Assembly (NCBI GenBank): GCA_017305715.1
Contig: JAFKKG010000017.1
Coordinates: forward strand, 154,305 to 218,304
Direction of reading: 5' to 3'
Length of the DNA: 64,000 bases
From: Hyphomicrobiales bacterium
Lineage (GTDB): Bacteria; Pseudomonadota; Alphaproteobacteria; Rhizobiales; Xanthobacteraceae
A program made the translations under genes and the position numbers. The notes under the pieces are model-generated. The model had not been told where the DNA came from. It made no database searches and was given only the letters and a program-made list of their open reading frames with translations. Positions 17,177 through 26,082 of this stretch are shown in pieces; position 1 is the first letter of the stretch, and every line of letters starts with the position of its first letter.

Positions 17177-18170
17177 CTATCGTGTCAGTGTCCCGGCATC
17201 CGCGGGGCCATTGAGGCGCCGAATGATTTCTGCGCGCAGGGCGCGCGCCCCATTTTCGTCCTGCTTTGTCGGACAGCGGAATGTCTGGCCGGTGTGCAGC
17301 CGAATGCTGATGGCGTAGGTCCGGTGCTCGGCATCGGGCTCGCCGACCTCGATCGCCGCGACATCGCCTGCTCGGATCGTCTCGGCAGACGGCTCACCGT
17401 TCAACTTGATCCGCTCGATCCGGATTTCGCCCTGTCCGATGATCCAGAACGAGCCGGCCAGTCGGTGCGCGTATCGGTAGAGGGCAAAGGCAACGAGCAA
17501 GCCGAGCGGCAAGAGTAACCCGAGCGCCAATTCCGACTCGCCGATCCAGAATGCGATGAGGAATGGTAGCGCGCACAGGCCGGCCACGACCGGCAGGGTC
17601 ATTCGAATCACGCGGCCGAACTCGGGGCTGAACGGCGAGCCAAGGGTGATCTCGGCGTTGCCGGCATCGAGCGGGTTGTCGACGAACGGGGCATCGGGAA
17701 GGCCGAGCAATTCCGTGACGGTTGCGGCGGTTTCGTTGACGCGCGTGATGTCCGGCAGCGGTGGCGAGATCAAGACATCCCCCGATGCCAGCCTGCATAC
17801 GAGGCTGAAACTCGCCGGATAGCTGAACTTGTTCTTGCGGACCTGGATATCTGCGATGTCGTAATGGCTGATCATTCGCTTGTGCACCTGCCCAACCGGA
17901 CGCTGCTCGCCGATCAGGATGCCGTCTCGCGTGATGATCCAGGCCACATTGCGCCACATTGCGCTCAAGGATGGCAAAACCGATCAGGAACAATCCGATC
18001 GGCGCGGCCCAGAGCGCAGGAATAAATGGCCGACCGCCCGAGGCCCAGGAAAGCAGGCCCGGGACGAGAATCAGCAAAACGACGGCGCCGGAGCCCGCCT
18101 GGACAAACCTTTCCCTGAGCGAGGATCCATTGCGCAGCCGAACGTCATCCGGGTTTGCCGCAGCATCCAT
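17177..18170 (-). pseudogene. Membrane protein of unknown family, frameshifted by a 10-bp tandem duplication
   Basis: Two overlapping frames join into one protein. The upstream frame (start MDAAANPDDVRLRNG at 18170) has two membrane segments (GAVVLLILVPGLLSW; ALWAAPIGLFLIGFAIL) and reaches LERNVAQC. The downstream frame continues NVAWIITRDGILIGEQRP with two more (LPVVAGLCALPFLIAFWIG; LALGLLLPLGLLVAFALY) and ends GPADAGTLTR at 17177. Removing one copy of the 10-bp repeat at 17944-17963 gives the seamless ILERNVAWIITRDG and a protein of about 327 residues. I do not recognise the family. It could be a pseudogene, a slippage-switched gene or a sequencing error. Confidence 0.75.
17944..17963. repeat. 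Exact 10-bp tandem duplication (CCACATTGCG x2)
   Basis: Two adjacent identical copies, 17944-17953 and 17954-17963. The length is not a multiple of three, so the second copy shifts the frame of the enclosing gene. Deleting one copy restores one open reading frame across the site. Confidence 0.95.
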
Positions 18171-18743
18171 GGTCGGCGGCAAACACCACGACCGGCTCGA
18201 TCCCGTCAAGCAACAAAGTGTGCGCGATCACCCGATGATGATCTCGCCGGTCATACCGCACAGCACCTGCCGTCGGCGCCCTTGATGCCGTAGCGCGTTT
18301 GCCGCGACAAATCGTCCGCCGCGATCGCCGCAACCTGAGACCAGGCCGAGCGCAGCGGCGGCCGCCCGGCGCACCGCGACAGGGGGCCAGCCTCGTGACG
18401 CTCCCGCGAAATTCGATGGATCGAGTGAGGGAATTGCCGTGCTCGCAAATGCGAATGATTTGCAAAAGGATGAGCTAAGATAAATTGCCTTCAAATACAG
18501 AGCGACCCGGCTGGGGGGCATCCCGGCCGGGTCGTTGGAGGTTCTTGGGAGGTTGAGCTTGGGTCGGCTGGTCAGAAACTCGTGAGTTGGTGTTGCGTTG
18601 TTGATGATGGGTATAGCGGCCGAGTTTTTCCGGGTGATGTCGTTGATTGTTTCATTTGTTTCGTCGCCTTTAATTTTTGGCTTCGAAACCGACCCGGTTT
18701 TTCGGCTCCAATATCCCCCTTAATCTATTGAAATAGCTAGGTT
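18171..18743. other. Non-coding stretch with a strong hairpin
   Basis: About 570 bp without a convincing gene. A 9-bp perfect stem, CGACCCGGC / GCCGGGTCG (18503-18534), encloses a loop that can itself pair GGGG with CCC. No T-run follows on either strand, so it is not a standard terminator. The part from about 18590 to 18740, downstream of the sigma-factor gene, is clearly lower in GC. A small RNA is possible but unsupported. Confidence 0.4.
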
Positions 18744-19355
18744 TTATGCTGCGATGCTGTCCACGCCGGCGACCTTAAGCAAGTCGACCAATTGTTTGCG
18801 GGCATAAAACATCCGGGTCTTCACCGTGCTTTGGGGAATGCCGATGATCGCACCGGCCTCTTCCACTGACTTCTCATGGTAGTAGACGAGGTTGATGATC
18901 TCGCGATGCGCCGGTGACAACTTGGCGACACAGGCGCGCAGGATGGCGCTGGTGTTGCTGCGGTCGAGCGACGCCTCCGGGGTGTCGGCTTCGTCGGCGA
19001 TTTCGAGCACGTCCTCCTGGTCGATGTCCTCATGCTTGCGCTGGCGCAGCGCGGTCAGCGCCTTGAAACGGGCGATCGATAGCAGCCAGGTCGAAACCTG
19101 GGAACGGCCCTCGAACTGGGCGGCGGTGCGCCACACGTCCAGGAACACCTGGCTGACCAGGTCTTCGGCCGTCGTGGTATCGCGCACCATGCGCAGGATG
19201 AAGCGATAAACGCGGACGTTGTGCCGGGAATAGAGCACGTGCATCGACGTGCGGTCGCCTGTGGCAATGCTATCCAGCAGCATTTCGTCGGACGTCGCGC
19301 GGGCGTCGACAATATGCTTCTTGGCTGCAGCGTTGATGGCAATCACGTTCGGCAT
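18744..19355 (-). CDS. ECF-type RNA polymerase sigma factor
   Basis: 203-residue group 4 sigma factor. Region 2 spans about residues 40-110 (SRHNVRVYRFILRMVRDTTTAEDLVSQVFLDVWRTAAQFEG, then VSTWLLSIARFKALTALR). Region 4 spans about 140-195 (LSPAHREIINLVYYHEKSVEEAGAIIGIPQSTVKTRMFYARKQL). No anti-sigma gene is adjacent, and it lacks the PhyR/NepR context of EcfG. GGGAG precedes the ATG. The upstream region holds a large inverted repeat and several GTTTCGT motifs that may govern it. Confidence 0.93.
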   Translation of the reverse strand: MPNVIAINAAAKKHIVDARATSDEMLLDSIATGDRTSMHVLYSRHNVRVYRFILRMVRDTTTAEDLVSQVFLDVWRTAAQFEGRSQVSTWLLSIARFKALTALRQRKHEDIDQEDVLEIADEADTPEASLDRSNTSAILRACVAKLSPAHREIINLVYYHEKSVEEAGAIIGIPQSTVKTRMFYARKQLVDLLKVAGVDSIAA

Positions 19356-19467
19356 GACAGGCTCCCAGTTCGCCGCTTGGCGGCGTGTCGTTGGGAGGAT
19401 TTCTAGTTAAGGATCGTTTCGGGACGTCTGCACGCCAAGGGGAAAATGGTTTCGTGCCGGGGAGAAT

Positions 19468-19496
19468 TGTTTCGTCGCGGCCGCGGCGACGAAACA
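19468..19496. promoter_or_regulatory. Inverted repeat and GTTTCGT motifs upstream of the ECF sigma gene
   Basis: Perfect 11-bp arms TGTTTCGTCGC / GCGACGAAACA around GGCCGCG. A further GTTTCGTGCCGG lies 20 bp to the left (from 19449), with another GTTTCG nearer the gene (around 19418). Spaced repeats of one heptamer plus a dyad suggest a regulator-binding array or an mRNA hairpin. Function is inferred from position only. Confidence 0.45.
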
Positions 19497-19576
19497 TTCG
19501 GGGCAAAAACAGGAATGATTTCAATATGCGGAAAATTGGATGATTTCAGCGCGGGAAAAGTTCCACCGGCCACAAA

Positions 19577-19606
19577 AATTGTCGTCCCGGGCGAAGGCCG
19601 GGACGA
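19577..19606. repeat. Short palindromic repeat (GTCGTCCCGGGCGAAGGCCGGGACGAC)
   Basis: Perfect stem GTCGTCCCGG / CCGGGACGAC with a small GCGAAGG loop, immediately downstream of the response-regulator stop (19615, minus strand). It resembles the CCGGG-type repeats elsewhere in the window and may end the phosphorelay transcript. Confidence 0.55.
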
Positions 19607-19614
19607 CGTAGCCG

Positions 19615-20352
19615 CTAACCCTTGTCGCCGGTCGGCGAGAACAGATAGCCGCCGCCGCGGATGGTGCGGATCACGGCGGGCTTGGTCGGATCGATCTCGA
19701 TCTTGCGCCTGATCCGCATGATGCGAAGGTCGACGGCGCGGTCGAAGGCTTCGGCGTCTCGCGCATTGGCGAGCTCGAGCAGCCGCTCGCGCGACAGTAC
19801 CCGCTTCGGGTTGGCCGCGAACACTTTCAGAAGCCCGAATTCGGACGCGGTCAGCGGATGCTCGTTGCCTTCGTCGTCGCGCAGCGCCTGGGCTTCGAGA
19901 TCGAGCCATTTGGTGCCGAACCGCACCAATTGCTCCTTTTCCGCCTTGGTGCTGGTGGCTTCGGGGGCTGCCACCTTCACCGGCGCGCTCCGGCGCAGCA
20001 CCGAGCGGATGCGCGCCATCAATTCGCGCAGTTCGCACGGCTTTGCGATGTAATCGTCGGCACCGAGCTCGAGGCCGACGACGCGGTCGATCGGGCTTGC
20101 GGTCGCGGTCAGCATGATGACGGGAACGTTGATGCGGCTTTTCAGGTCGCGGATGATCGAAAGCCCGTCTTCCTCGGGCATGTTGAGGTCGAGCACCACG
20201 AGGTCGGGCACATTGGTCTCGATCACGCCCCGCAGGCTCTTGCCGCCATCGCACAGCGTCACGGCAAAGCCGTGCATCTTGAGGTAATCGCCGACCATCT
20301 CGCGGGCCGGCGCCTCGTCGTCGACGATGATGATGTGCTGGCTCTGGGTCAT
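19615..20352 (-). CDS. OmpR-family response regulator
   Basis: 245-residue DNA-binding regulator. The receiver domain has the acidic pair VDDE (residues 10-13), phospho-acceptor Asp55 in VVLDLNMP, and the switch/Lys region IAKPCELREL. The C-terminal winged helix (ASEFGLLKVFAANPKRVLSRERLLELANARDAEAFDRAVDLRIMRIRRKIE) is of OmpR/PhoB type and ends IRTIRGGGYLFSPTGDKG. It overlaps the hybrid-kinase stop by 4 bp. It is the likely output of the kinase pair transcribed just upstream. Confidence 0.93.
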   Translation of the reverse strand: MTQSQHIIIVDDEAPAREMVGDYLKMHGFAVTLCDGGKSLRGVIETNVPDLVVLDLNMPEEDGLSIIRDLKSRINVPVIMLTATASPIDRVVGLELGADDYIAKPCELRELMARIRSVLRRSAPVKVAAPEATSTKAEKEQLVRFGTKWLDLEAQALRDDEGNEHPLTASEFGLLKVFAANPKRVLSRERLLELANARDAEAFDRAVDLRIMRIRRKIEIDPTKPAVIRTIRGGGYLFSPTGDKG

Positions 20353-22094
20353 GACGTCTCTGCTGCCGGCAGTGTTACCGTAAAGGTCGACCCCTGTCCG
20401 GGGCCGCGGCTGTCGGCGGTCACATGGCCGCCATGCATGTCGATGATGCGTTTGACGATCGACAGGCCAAGGCCCGTCGAGCTTTCGCCGGCGGTCGGCT
20501 TGGCCGACAGTCGCTGAAAGCGGCCAAACAGCCGGCCGAGGTCTTCAGGTGACAATCCCGCGCCCTCGTCCGTGATCCGCACGACCGTGTTGTCACCCTC
20601 ATGGGTGACGCCCACCGTGATCTTGCCGCCGATCGGCGAATACTTGATGGCATTGCTGACCAGATTGTCGATCGCCTCGCGAATCCGGTCGGCGTCGCAC
20701 ATGGTGACGAAGTTCGGCGGTGCGGAGACACTGATGGACTGCTGCTTGTTGACGGCCGAGGGCAGGTTGGCGTCGGTGACTTCGGCCACCAATGCAGCGA
20801 CATCGACCGGCTCGCGGCGGATGGTGATGTCGAAAGCGTCGGCCATCGCATCCGAGATCAGGTGATCGACCATCGATGTCAGGCGCTTGGTGGCGTCACG
20901 GATGTGATCGACCTGCGCGGTGACGTTTTCCTTCGGCGAACCGGCGCTGATCAGTTCGGTCAGCATTTCGGTGCGGCCGAGGATGACGCCGAGCGGATTC
21001 TTCAGGTCGTGCGCGACGGTGCCGAGGATTTCGTTCTTGAAGCCGTTGGCGCGCTGTAGCCGCAGCCATTGCGCCGACAGCCGGCGGTTGGCCTGCATCA
21101 GCGCACGGGTGCGCTGGGCGACGCGGTCTTCGAGCTGGGTGTTGGCCGCGTGCAGCTGCTGATAGAGGATCACATTGTCGAATGCGATCGACAGCCGGCT
21201 GGAGAAGATCTCGACCAGCGCGCGGTCGGTATCGGAAAGCTGGCGCTCGGCCTGCAGCAGCACCACGACTTCGCGGCCGCTTCCGGTGCGCAGATAGAGC
21301 ACGCTGCGATGATCGGCGAACTCGTTCTTGCGGCGCGTGAAGGCGGCTTCCACCATCTGCCGCAAATCCGGATCGAGCGCCTTGGAGCTGGTGGTGCCGA
21401 TGAAGCGGCTGTAGCAGCCCGAGCCCGCCAGCACCGAGAACTCGCTGCCGGCCGCGCCGTCGTCGCGCAGCACCAATATGCCGGCGCAATCGACGTTGAG
21501 CAGCGAAGCCAGTTGCGTCAGCACGCCTTCGGCGAGCCGTTGCATCGATTTGAAGTCGTACAGCGTCGAGGCGGCATCGATGATGATTTCCAGCCCGCGC
21601 CGCGTCTGCACCATGCGCTCGAGCTGCTGGTAGCTGCGCAGGGCCGCGGTCAGCGAGGTGAACAGCTTGTCGGCCGTGAGCTCGGTCTTGGCCTTGTAGT
21701 CGTTGATGTCGTACTGGACGATGACGCGGCGCTCGGGGGCCTGGCCGGGCTGGCCGGTACGCAGGATGATGCGGACGGTTTCGTTCCGGATGTCGTTGCG
21801 GATGTACTCGACGAGGTCGAGGCCGGCGACGTCGGTTTCCATGATGACGTCGAGCAGCACGGCCGCGATATCCGGATTGTCGCGCATCAGGACGCGGCCT
21901 TCGGCCGCAGAATAGGCCGACAGTATTTCCAGCGTGGCGCCTTGCAGATTGTAATCGCTCAGCGCAAAACGGGTGCCTTCATGCACCGCGTGGTCGTCGT
22001 CGATGACGGCGATCTTCCATTTGCGTTCGGACGAAACTTCCGGAATGGCGTCGGAATCGTCGATCAGGTGGAGGACATCGTCCTGTTCGGCCAT
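20349..22094 (-). CDS. Receiver-DUF3369-histidine kinase hybrid
   Basis: 581-residue cytosolic protein. The N-terminal receiver has acidic IDDDHAVHEG at 31-40 and phospho-acceptor Asp82 in LLDVIMETD. A DUF3369 sensor-like region covers about 150-310. HisKA has His362 in GTVAHDLKNPLGVILG, and the HATPase ends ITDEGAGLSPEDLGRLFGRFQ and TGLGLSIVKRIIDMHGG. With a receiver first and a kinase last it is suited to relay phosphate between the membrane kinase and the OmpR-type regulator. It overlaps both neighbours (31 bp and 4 bp). Confidence 0.92.
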   Translation of the reverse strand: MAEQDDVLHLIDDSDAIPEVSSERKWKIAVIDDDHAVHEGTRFALSDYNLQGATLEILSAYSAAEGRVLMRDNPDIAAVLLDVIMETDVAGLDLVEYIRNDIRNETVRIILRTGQPGQAPERRVIVQYDINDYKAKTELTADKLFTSLTAALRSYQQLERMVQTRRGLEIIIDAASTLYDFKSMQRLAEGVLTQLASLLNVDCAGILVLRDDGAAGSEFSVLAGSGCYSRFIGTTSSKALDPDLRQMVEAAFTRRKNEFADHRSVLYLRTGSGREVVVLLQAERQLSDTDRALVEIFSSRLSIAFDNVILYQQLHAANTQLEDRVAQRTRALMQANRRLSAQWLRLQRANGFKNEILGTVAHDLKNPLGVILGRTEMLTELISAGSPKENVTAQVDHIRDATKRLTSMVDHLISDAMADAFDITIRREPVDVAALVAEVTDANLPSAVNKQQSISVSAPPNFVTMCDADRIREAIDNLVSNAIKYSPIGGKITVGVTHEGDNTVVRITDEGAGLSPEDLGRLFGRFQRLSAKPTAGESSTGLGLSIVKRIIDMHGGHVTADSRGPGQGSTFTVTLPAAETS

Positions 22095-24163
22095 GGAGGA
22101 GTTCCGTCGGCTGTGGCTTGCTGTGTGATCGTGGGGCCGCCGGCTGCGATCCCCTTGGCTACCCTGGGCATAATAATGCGGAAAGTGGTGCCTTGTCCCA
22201 GCCTTGACTCCAGCATCATCCGGCCGCCAAGCTGTTGAGTGACAAGATTATAGACGATATGCAAGCCCAGTCCGGTGCCGCCCTCGTTGCGGCGCGTGGT
22301 AAAGAACGGGTCGAAGGCCTGCCGCTGGACGTCGGGCGTCATTCCGGCCCCGTCGTCGGCAAAAATGATCTCGACATCGTCACTGCCGCGGGCCCGGGCC
22401 GAAAGCGAAATCGTGCCGGAACGGCCGTCGGCGAAGGCATGATTGGCGGCGTTGAGGAAAAGATTGGTTAAGATCTGGCCGTAGGAGCCGGGATAGCCGT
22501 CGATCAGGAGGCCGTCGGGAACGTCGACCGACAGCGTGATCGCCGCCTTCTTCAGCACCGGCCGCAAGCTCGCGACGATCTGGTCGGTGGCCTCGCCGAG
22601 GCTGAATTGCCGGCGCTCGGCATGCGAGCGGTCGACGGCGACCTGCTTGAACGACTGGATCAGTTCGCCGGCGCGATGCAGATTGCCCACCAATTGGCTT
22701 GCAGCGTCGCGCGAACTCTTGACGAACTCGTCGAGCTTGGAGCGGCGCAGCGGCTCGGTGCGCAGCTCGGACTCGAATATCTCGGCGCGGCGCGCGAAGC
22801 TCGATGCCACCGTCAGGCTGATGCCGATCGGGTTGTTGACCTCGTGGGCGACGCCGGCAACGAGGCCCCCCAGCGCCGCCAGGCGCTCGGCATCGATCAG
22901 GTTCTGCTGGGCGGTATTGAGTTCGAGCAGCGCGCTCTCGGCCTTTTCCTTGGACGCGCGCAGTTCGTCCTCGGTCTTGCGCTTGGCGATGGCGTTTTCG
23001 CGGAACACTTCCACCGCGCGCGCCATCGCGCCGACCTCGTCCTTGGCCGACGTGCCCTGCACGCTGCGATCGTAATTGCCGGAGGTGATCGCGTGCATCG
23101 CCGCCAGGATCTGTTGCAGCGGCAGGCGGATCGACAGCGCGATGAGCACGCCGGCGGACAGGATGATGCCGAGGAAGATCACGGCGATCGACAACACCCG
23201 GCGCGAGATGCCCGCCAGCGTCCGGTCGAAGGTTTCCTGCGCTTTTTGCTCGCGCTGGCGCATCTTCACCGACAGGCCGTCGATCACGCCGATCGCATCG
23301 GCCTGGCTGGCGTCGATGGTGTTGCGCAGCAATTCGGTCCGGATCGCGAGTTGCTCGGTCAGTTTCGCCATTCCCTCGCGCAAGGCCAGCGTTTTGGCAT
23401 GCAGCCGCGTCAGCGCCATGCGCTGCAAATCATTGTCCGCGAGGTCGGACATCACGGGGATGGTCTTTTCGATCGTCTCGGTGTTGCGGCGGGCGTCTTC
23501 GGCGGAGGCTGACGCCAGCGAGAGATAATAGGAGTTGGCGGCGACCAGCATCCCGGTGAACGCCTCGCGCGATTTTCCGAGCGACGGCCAGATCAGCGCA
23601 TCGCGATGCCCGGTGGCGCCTTCGATGATGGAATAGAGGCCGGCCATGTCCTTGGCCGGTCCCAGCACCTGCTGCTCGTAGGTTTTCGCGATCGTCGCCT
23701 GGACCGCGCGCAGCTCACCGAAACCGTTGAGGAAGCGGTCGGTGACCTGCTCGAGCTGTTCGACCGACCCCGAAAGCATCGGGTCGTTGGCGGCGCGGTT
23801 GGTCAGGGTGCCGAGCACCGCTTCGCGCAGCAGCAGGATCTCCGCGAACAGCTCCGGGCTCGGCTGGTTGATGTAGCGATGGATCAGGTTCTGCAGCCGG
23901 CTGGTTTCGCTTTCCAGCAGCGCCAGGATCTTGTCGGAATCCCTGACATGGCGGACATCTTCCCAGGCCGAACCGAGCACCTTGGCGCCGTTCCAGATCA
24001 GCGCGGCCAGCACCACGACGACGGCGGAGTTCAGCGCTGCGATCGACAGGATGCGCCAGCGGATCGGAACCGCACGCAGCACCTGGACGATGCGAAAGCG
24101 GCCGCGCACGGCGAGACTCGCCGGCCGTTCCACTGATCCTTCCTGTTGCGGGGTTTCGGCCAA
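22064..24163 (-). CDS. Membrane sensor histidine kinase with long periplasmic helical domain
   Basis: 699 residues. Transmembrane helix 1 is at about 38-58, followed by a helical periplasmic domain (about 60-320), transmembrane helix 2 at about 323-345, HAMP (about 346-400) and a coiled linker. The dimerisation domain holds His440 in VAGVAHEVNNPIGISLTV. The ATPase has FADDGAGMTPDVQRQAFDPFF and GGTGLGLHIVYNLV. The layout recalls TorS-type kinases that read a periplasmic binding protein. The apparent start is TTG at 24163, overlapped by the preceding TRAP-protein remnant. Confidence 0.9.
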   Translation of the reverse strand: MAETPQQEGSVERPASLAVRGRFRIVQVLRAVPIRWRILSIAALNSAVVVVLAALIWNGAKVLGSAWEDVRHVRDSDKILALLESETSRLQNLIHRYINQPSPELFAEILLLREAVLGTLTNRAANDPMLSGSVEQLEQVTDRFLNGFGELRAVQATIAKTYEQQVLGPAKDMAGLYSIIEGATGHRDALIWPSLGKSREAFTGMLVAANSYYLSLASASAEDARRNTETIEKTIPVMSDLADNDLQRMALTRLHAKTLALREGMAKLTEQLAIRTELLRNTIDASQADAIGVIDGLSVKMRQREQKAQETFDRTLAGISRRVLSIAVIFLGIILSAGVLIALSIRLPLQQILAAMHAITSGNYDRSVQGTSAKDEVGAMARAVEVFRENAIAKRKTEDELRASKEKAESALLELNTAQQNLIDAERLAALGGLVAGVAHEVNNPIGISLTVASSFARRAEIFESELRTEPLRRSKLDEFVKSSRDAASQLVGNLHRAGELIQSFKQVAVDRSHAERRQFSLGEATDQIVASLRPVLKKAAITLSVDVPDGLLIDGYPGSYGQILTNLFLNAANHAFADGRSGTISLSARARGSDDVEIIFADDGAGMTPDVQRQAFDPFFTTRRNEGGTGLGLHIVYNLVTQQLGGRMMLESRLGQGTTFRIIMPRVAKGIAAGGPTITQQATADGTPPWPNRTMSST

Positions 24164-24164
24164 G

Positions 24165-24380
24165 TCACTGCACCCTGCGAATTCGTTCGATCAATGGCGC
24201 GATCGCCGGATCCTCACCGGGCTGGCGCGATTGGTGGCGGCCGGCGGTGCGCTCCGCAACCATGTCGTGTGGCGCCTGTGCGGTGGGATGGCCCTGGGCC
24301 TCGGTGTCGGCGGCACGAAATTCGCGCGCCAAGGCGCCCGTCGAGGCCGCTGTCAGGAACAACGCCAGAACAAGCTTCAT
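24165..24380 (-). pseudogene. Remnant of a TRAP transporter binding protein (DctP family)
   Basis: 71-residue frame with an intact signal peptide, MKLVLALFLTAASTGALA, followed by REFRAADTEAQGHPTAQAPHDM then VAERTAGRHQSRQPGEDP. This matches the N-terminus of DctP-family proteins as I know it (REFRAADTQ...YPTVQALRYMG...VAERSGGRH...SRQLGEE), but with small internal losses and without the remaining 250 or so residues. It ends where the sensor-kinase start begins. Either a decayed gene or a small exported peptide kept for translational coupling; the former seems likelier. Confidence 0.6.
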
Positions 24381-24656
24381 GGTCCGCGAAAGGTCGGCGC
24401 GGCAAGACACAGGCAACAATTCCCCTTGTGAAGAAGTCTGTGGCGGGACGAAAAGGTTCAATGCTTTCTTGTAACAGGAGGCGTTCGTTTTTAGCAGAAG
24501 GTACTTGGGCTTGGCTATCCGGAGCACGTTGCAATCATTAATTGTGCGCTGCGACGGCAGTAGTGGATTGAAACCGCGGGCGCGGGCCTCTATGACGGCG
24601 CAGCGCGCCGATTTGATCGCGCTCTCGACAAGCGGTTTTGGCAAAGTGATTCATCA

Positions 24657-25979
24657 GTGAAGTCGGCCTGGAGGCTTTTTCGATACATCGCGCTTGCGGT
24701 CATTGCGCTGGTGTCTCCGGCGCAGGCGACCACCGAGATCATGTGGTGGCACGCGATGTCGGGTGAACTCGGCAAGCAGCTCGAGAGGCTCGCGGCCGAC
24801 TTCAACGCCTCGCAATCCGATTACCGGATCGTTCCGACCTACAAGGGCAACTACACCGAAACGGTCACGGCGGCGATCTTCGCCTTCCGTTCGCGCAGCC
24901 AGCCCGCCATCGTTCAGGTCAACGAGATCGCGACCGCCACGATGATGGCGGCGAAGGGGGCGATCTATCCGGTGTTCGAACTGATGCGCGACCAGTCGGA
25001 GCCGTTCTCGCCGTCCGCGTATCTGCCGGCCGTCGCCGGATATTACTCCGATGTGGCCGGCAACATGCTGTCGTTCCCGTTCAATACCTCGACGCCGATC
25101 CTCTACTACAACAAGGACATGTTCCGCGCGGCCGGCCTCGATCCGGAAGTGGCGCCGAAAACCTGGCCCGAGGTCGGGGCCGCGGCGAAGCGGTTGCGCG
25201 CATCGGGCGCGGCCTGCGGCCTGACCACCTCCTGGCCGTCCTGGATCAATGTCGAGAACTTCTCGGCATTCCATAATCTGCCGCTGACCACCAAGGCCAA
25301 CGGGTTCGGCGGTCTTGATGCCGAACTGACCTTCAACAACCCGATCGTGGTGCGCCACATTACGCAGCTTGCGGAATGGCAGGCCACGAAAGTGTATGAT
25401 TATAGCGGCCGCGGCCAGTCGGCCGAGCCGCGATTCCAGAAAGGCGAGTGCGGCATCTTCATCGGCTCATCGGCGACGCGCGCCGACATCAAGGCCAACT
25501 CGAAGTTCGAAGTCGGCTACGGCATGATGCCGTATTATCCCGACGTAGCGGGCGCGCCGCAAAACAGCATCATCGGCGGCGCGACCCTGTGGGTGCTGCG
25601 CGACCGGCCGCGCCCCGAATATACCGGCGTCGCCAAGTTCTTCGCGTATCTGTCGAAGCCGGAAGTCCAGGCGGCCTGGCACCAGAACACCGGCTATCTG
25701 CCGATCACCCGCGCCGCCTTCGACCTCACGCGGGCGCAGGGGTTCTACGACCGCAATCCCGGGGCGGCGATCTCGATCGAACAGATGACCCTGAATCCGC
25801 CGACCGAGCACTCCAGGGGAATCCGGCTTGGCTCCTTTGTCCTGATCCGCGACGCGATCGATGAAGAACTGGAGCAGGTCTTCAGCGGCAAGCGCACCGC
25901 ACAGGCAGCCCTCGACCTCGCCGCCGAGCGCGGCAACCGCCTGCTGCGCCAGTTCGAACGGGCGAATCCGGACCGGTAG
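24657..25979 (+). CDS. UgpB-like extracellular solute-binding protein
   Basis: 440-residue family 1 binding protein resembling sn-glycerol-3-phosphate-binding UgpB. A signal peptide (FRYIALAVIALVSPAQA) is followed by TTEIMWWHAMSGELGKQLERLAADFNASQSDYRIVPTYKGNYTETV and later LSFPFNTSTPILYYNKDMFRAAGLDP, the typical family segments. The start is GTG. No ugpACE genes are near. Its divergence from a sensor kinase with a large periplasmic domain suggests a shared role in ligand sensing, which is inference. Confidence 0.92.
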   Translation: MKSAWRLFRYIALAVIALVSPAQATTEIMWWHAMSGELGKQLERLAADFNASQSDYRIVPTYKGNYTETVTAAIFAFRSRSQPAIVQVNEIATATMMAAKGAIYPVFELMRDQSEPFSPSAYLPAVAGYYSDVAGNMLSFPFNTSTPILYYNKDMFRAAGLDPEVAPKTWPEVGAAAKRLRASGAACGLTTSWPSWINVENFSAFHNLPLTTKANGFGGLDAELTFNNPIVVRHITQLAEWQATKVYDYSGRGQSAEPRFQKGECGIFIGSSATRADIKANSKFEVGYGMMPYYPDVAGAPQNSIIGGATLWVLRDRPRPEYTGVAKFFAYLSKPEVQAAWHQNTGYLPITRAAFDLTRAQGFYDRNPGAAISIEQMTLNPPTEHSRGIRLGSFVLIRDAIDEELEQVFSGKRTAQAALDLAAERGNRLLRQFERANPDR

Positions 25980-25985
25980 GCCTTT

Positions 25986-26076
25986 CCGTCATTGCGAGCG
26001 TAGCGAAGCAATCCATTGCGCGGCATAATGGAAGGATGGATTGCTTCGTCGCTATCGCTCCTCGCAGCAATGACGG
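25986..26076. repeat. Palindromic repeat, family 2 (second copy)
   Basis: CCGTCATTGCGAGCGTAGCG on the left mirrors CGCTCCTCGCAGCAATGACGG on the right, with inner GAAGCAATCCA / TGGATTGCTTC. It is the same family as 12502-12583. It fills the gap between the UgpB-like gene and the kinase-like gene. Confidence 0.8.
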
Positions 26077-26082
26077 CTGGGG

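Noticed and set aside
18228-18521. 97-codon minus-strand frame before the broken membrane gene
   Set aside because: Arginine-rich, no family resemblance, runs through the strong hairpin at 18503-18534 and has no good ribosome site. More likely chance in high-GC DNA.
18503-18534. Strong GC hairpin as a terminator
   Set aside because: No T-run on either strand and no gene end close by; kept only as a structural note.
18686-18700. AAACCG-ACC-CGGTTT hairpin with TTTTT as terminator of the ECF sigma gene
   Set aside because: The T-run is on the plus strand while the gene is read on the minus strand.
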